A DNA stretch of 64,000 bases, taken from the NCBI GenBank assembly GCA_004565275.1, contig SDOX01000017.1:43898-107897 (forward strand). Direction: 5' to 3'. This document shows, piece after piece, positions 63,932-64,000 of the stretch. The notes beneath the pieces were generated by a model. That model searched no databases and was not told the DNA's origin. It worked only from the letters and a program-made list of their open reading frames with translations. Each line of letters opens with the position of its first letter. Position 1 is the stretch's first letter. Source of the stretch: Nannochloropsis salina CCMP1776 (lineage: Eukaryota > Sar > Eustigmatophyceae > Eustigmatales > Monodopsidaceae). The position numbers were made by a program, and so were the translations under genes.

Positions 63932-64000
63932 GTACGTCGAGGGTTCCTGATGTATTAGGCGTCACCCAATGGAGGAGACTTGTGGCAAGTGCGGGGTAAT

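Overview
This is a nuclear window from a photosynthetic eukaryote. Genes are spliced, with GT-AG introns whose donors are mostly GTGAGT, GTGCGT or GTACGT and whose acceptors follow long (CCCT)n tracts. Several products are chloroplast proteins whose leaders carry the ASAF-type cleavage motif found in algae with a secondary red plastid. With the GC-rich, (GGGA)n-filled DNA and short intergenic gaps, the best guess is a stramenopile alga, plausibly a eustigmatophyte (Nannochloropsis/Microchloropsis type). The lineage call is inference. I saw no transposon, provirus, CRISPR array or complete tRNA.

Layout. 0-8 kb: a (TCC)n block with a doubtful acidic gene, a MEAK7-like TLDc protein (+), the U5 snRNP protein Dim1 (-) and a CPPED1-like phosphatase (-). 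8-23 kb: two coiled-coil proteins (-), a SpoU/TrmH RNA methyltransferase (+), a light-harvesting protein (+), a secreted DUF2059 protein (-) and a mitochondrial carrier (+). 23-34 kb: phosphoribulokinase (-), ABCF1/GCN20-like ATPase (-) and an ABCG half transporter (+). 34-49 kb: a RING-CH/AlgH fusion (-), a Bfr1-like protein (+) and an 8.7-kb SWR1-type remodeller gene (-) that continues into WW, F-box and beta-helix regions and a polyglutamine tail. 49-64 kb: an ECHDC1-like protein (-), an unknown family member (-), plastid NFU (-), BRCC36-like deubiquitinase (-), CSN6 (+), DUF3611 membrane protein (-) and a second member of the unknown family (+, cut by the window end).

There is no operon logic; these are separate nuclear genes. 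Themes do recur. Plastid function: LHC, PRK, NFU, DUF3611. Ubiquitin and proteostasis: BRCC36, CSN6, the RING-CH/AlgH fusion and the F-box part of the SWR1 protein. RNA and translation: Dim1, SpoU methyltransferase, ABCF, Bfr1. Two head-to-head pairs join members of one superfamily: BRCC36/CSN6 (MPN) and ABCF/ABCG (ABC).

The most unusual items are the RING-CH-TM-AlgH fusion at 34.5-36.2 kb, the SWR1-WW-F-box-beta-helix fusion at 40-48.8 kb, and an unrecognised protein family present twice (51.9-53.4 kb and 62.9-64 kb) with a shared 99-nt exon. Exon borders were derived by hand from splice consensus, reading phase and family alignment from memory; they have not been tested against transcripts.
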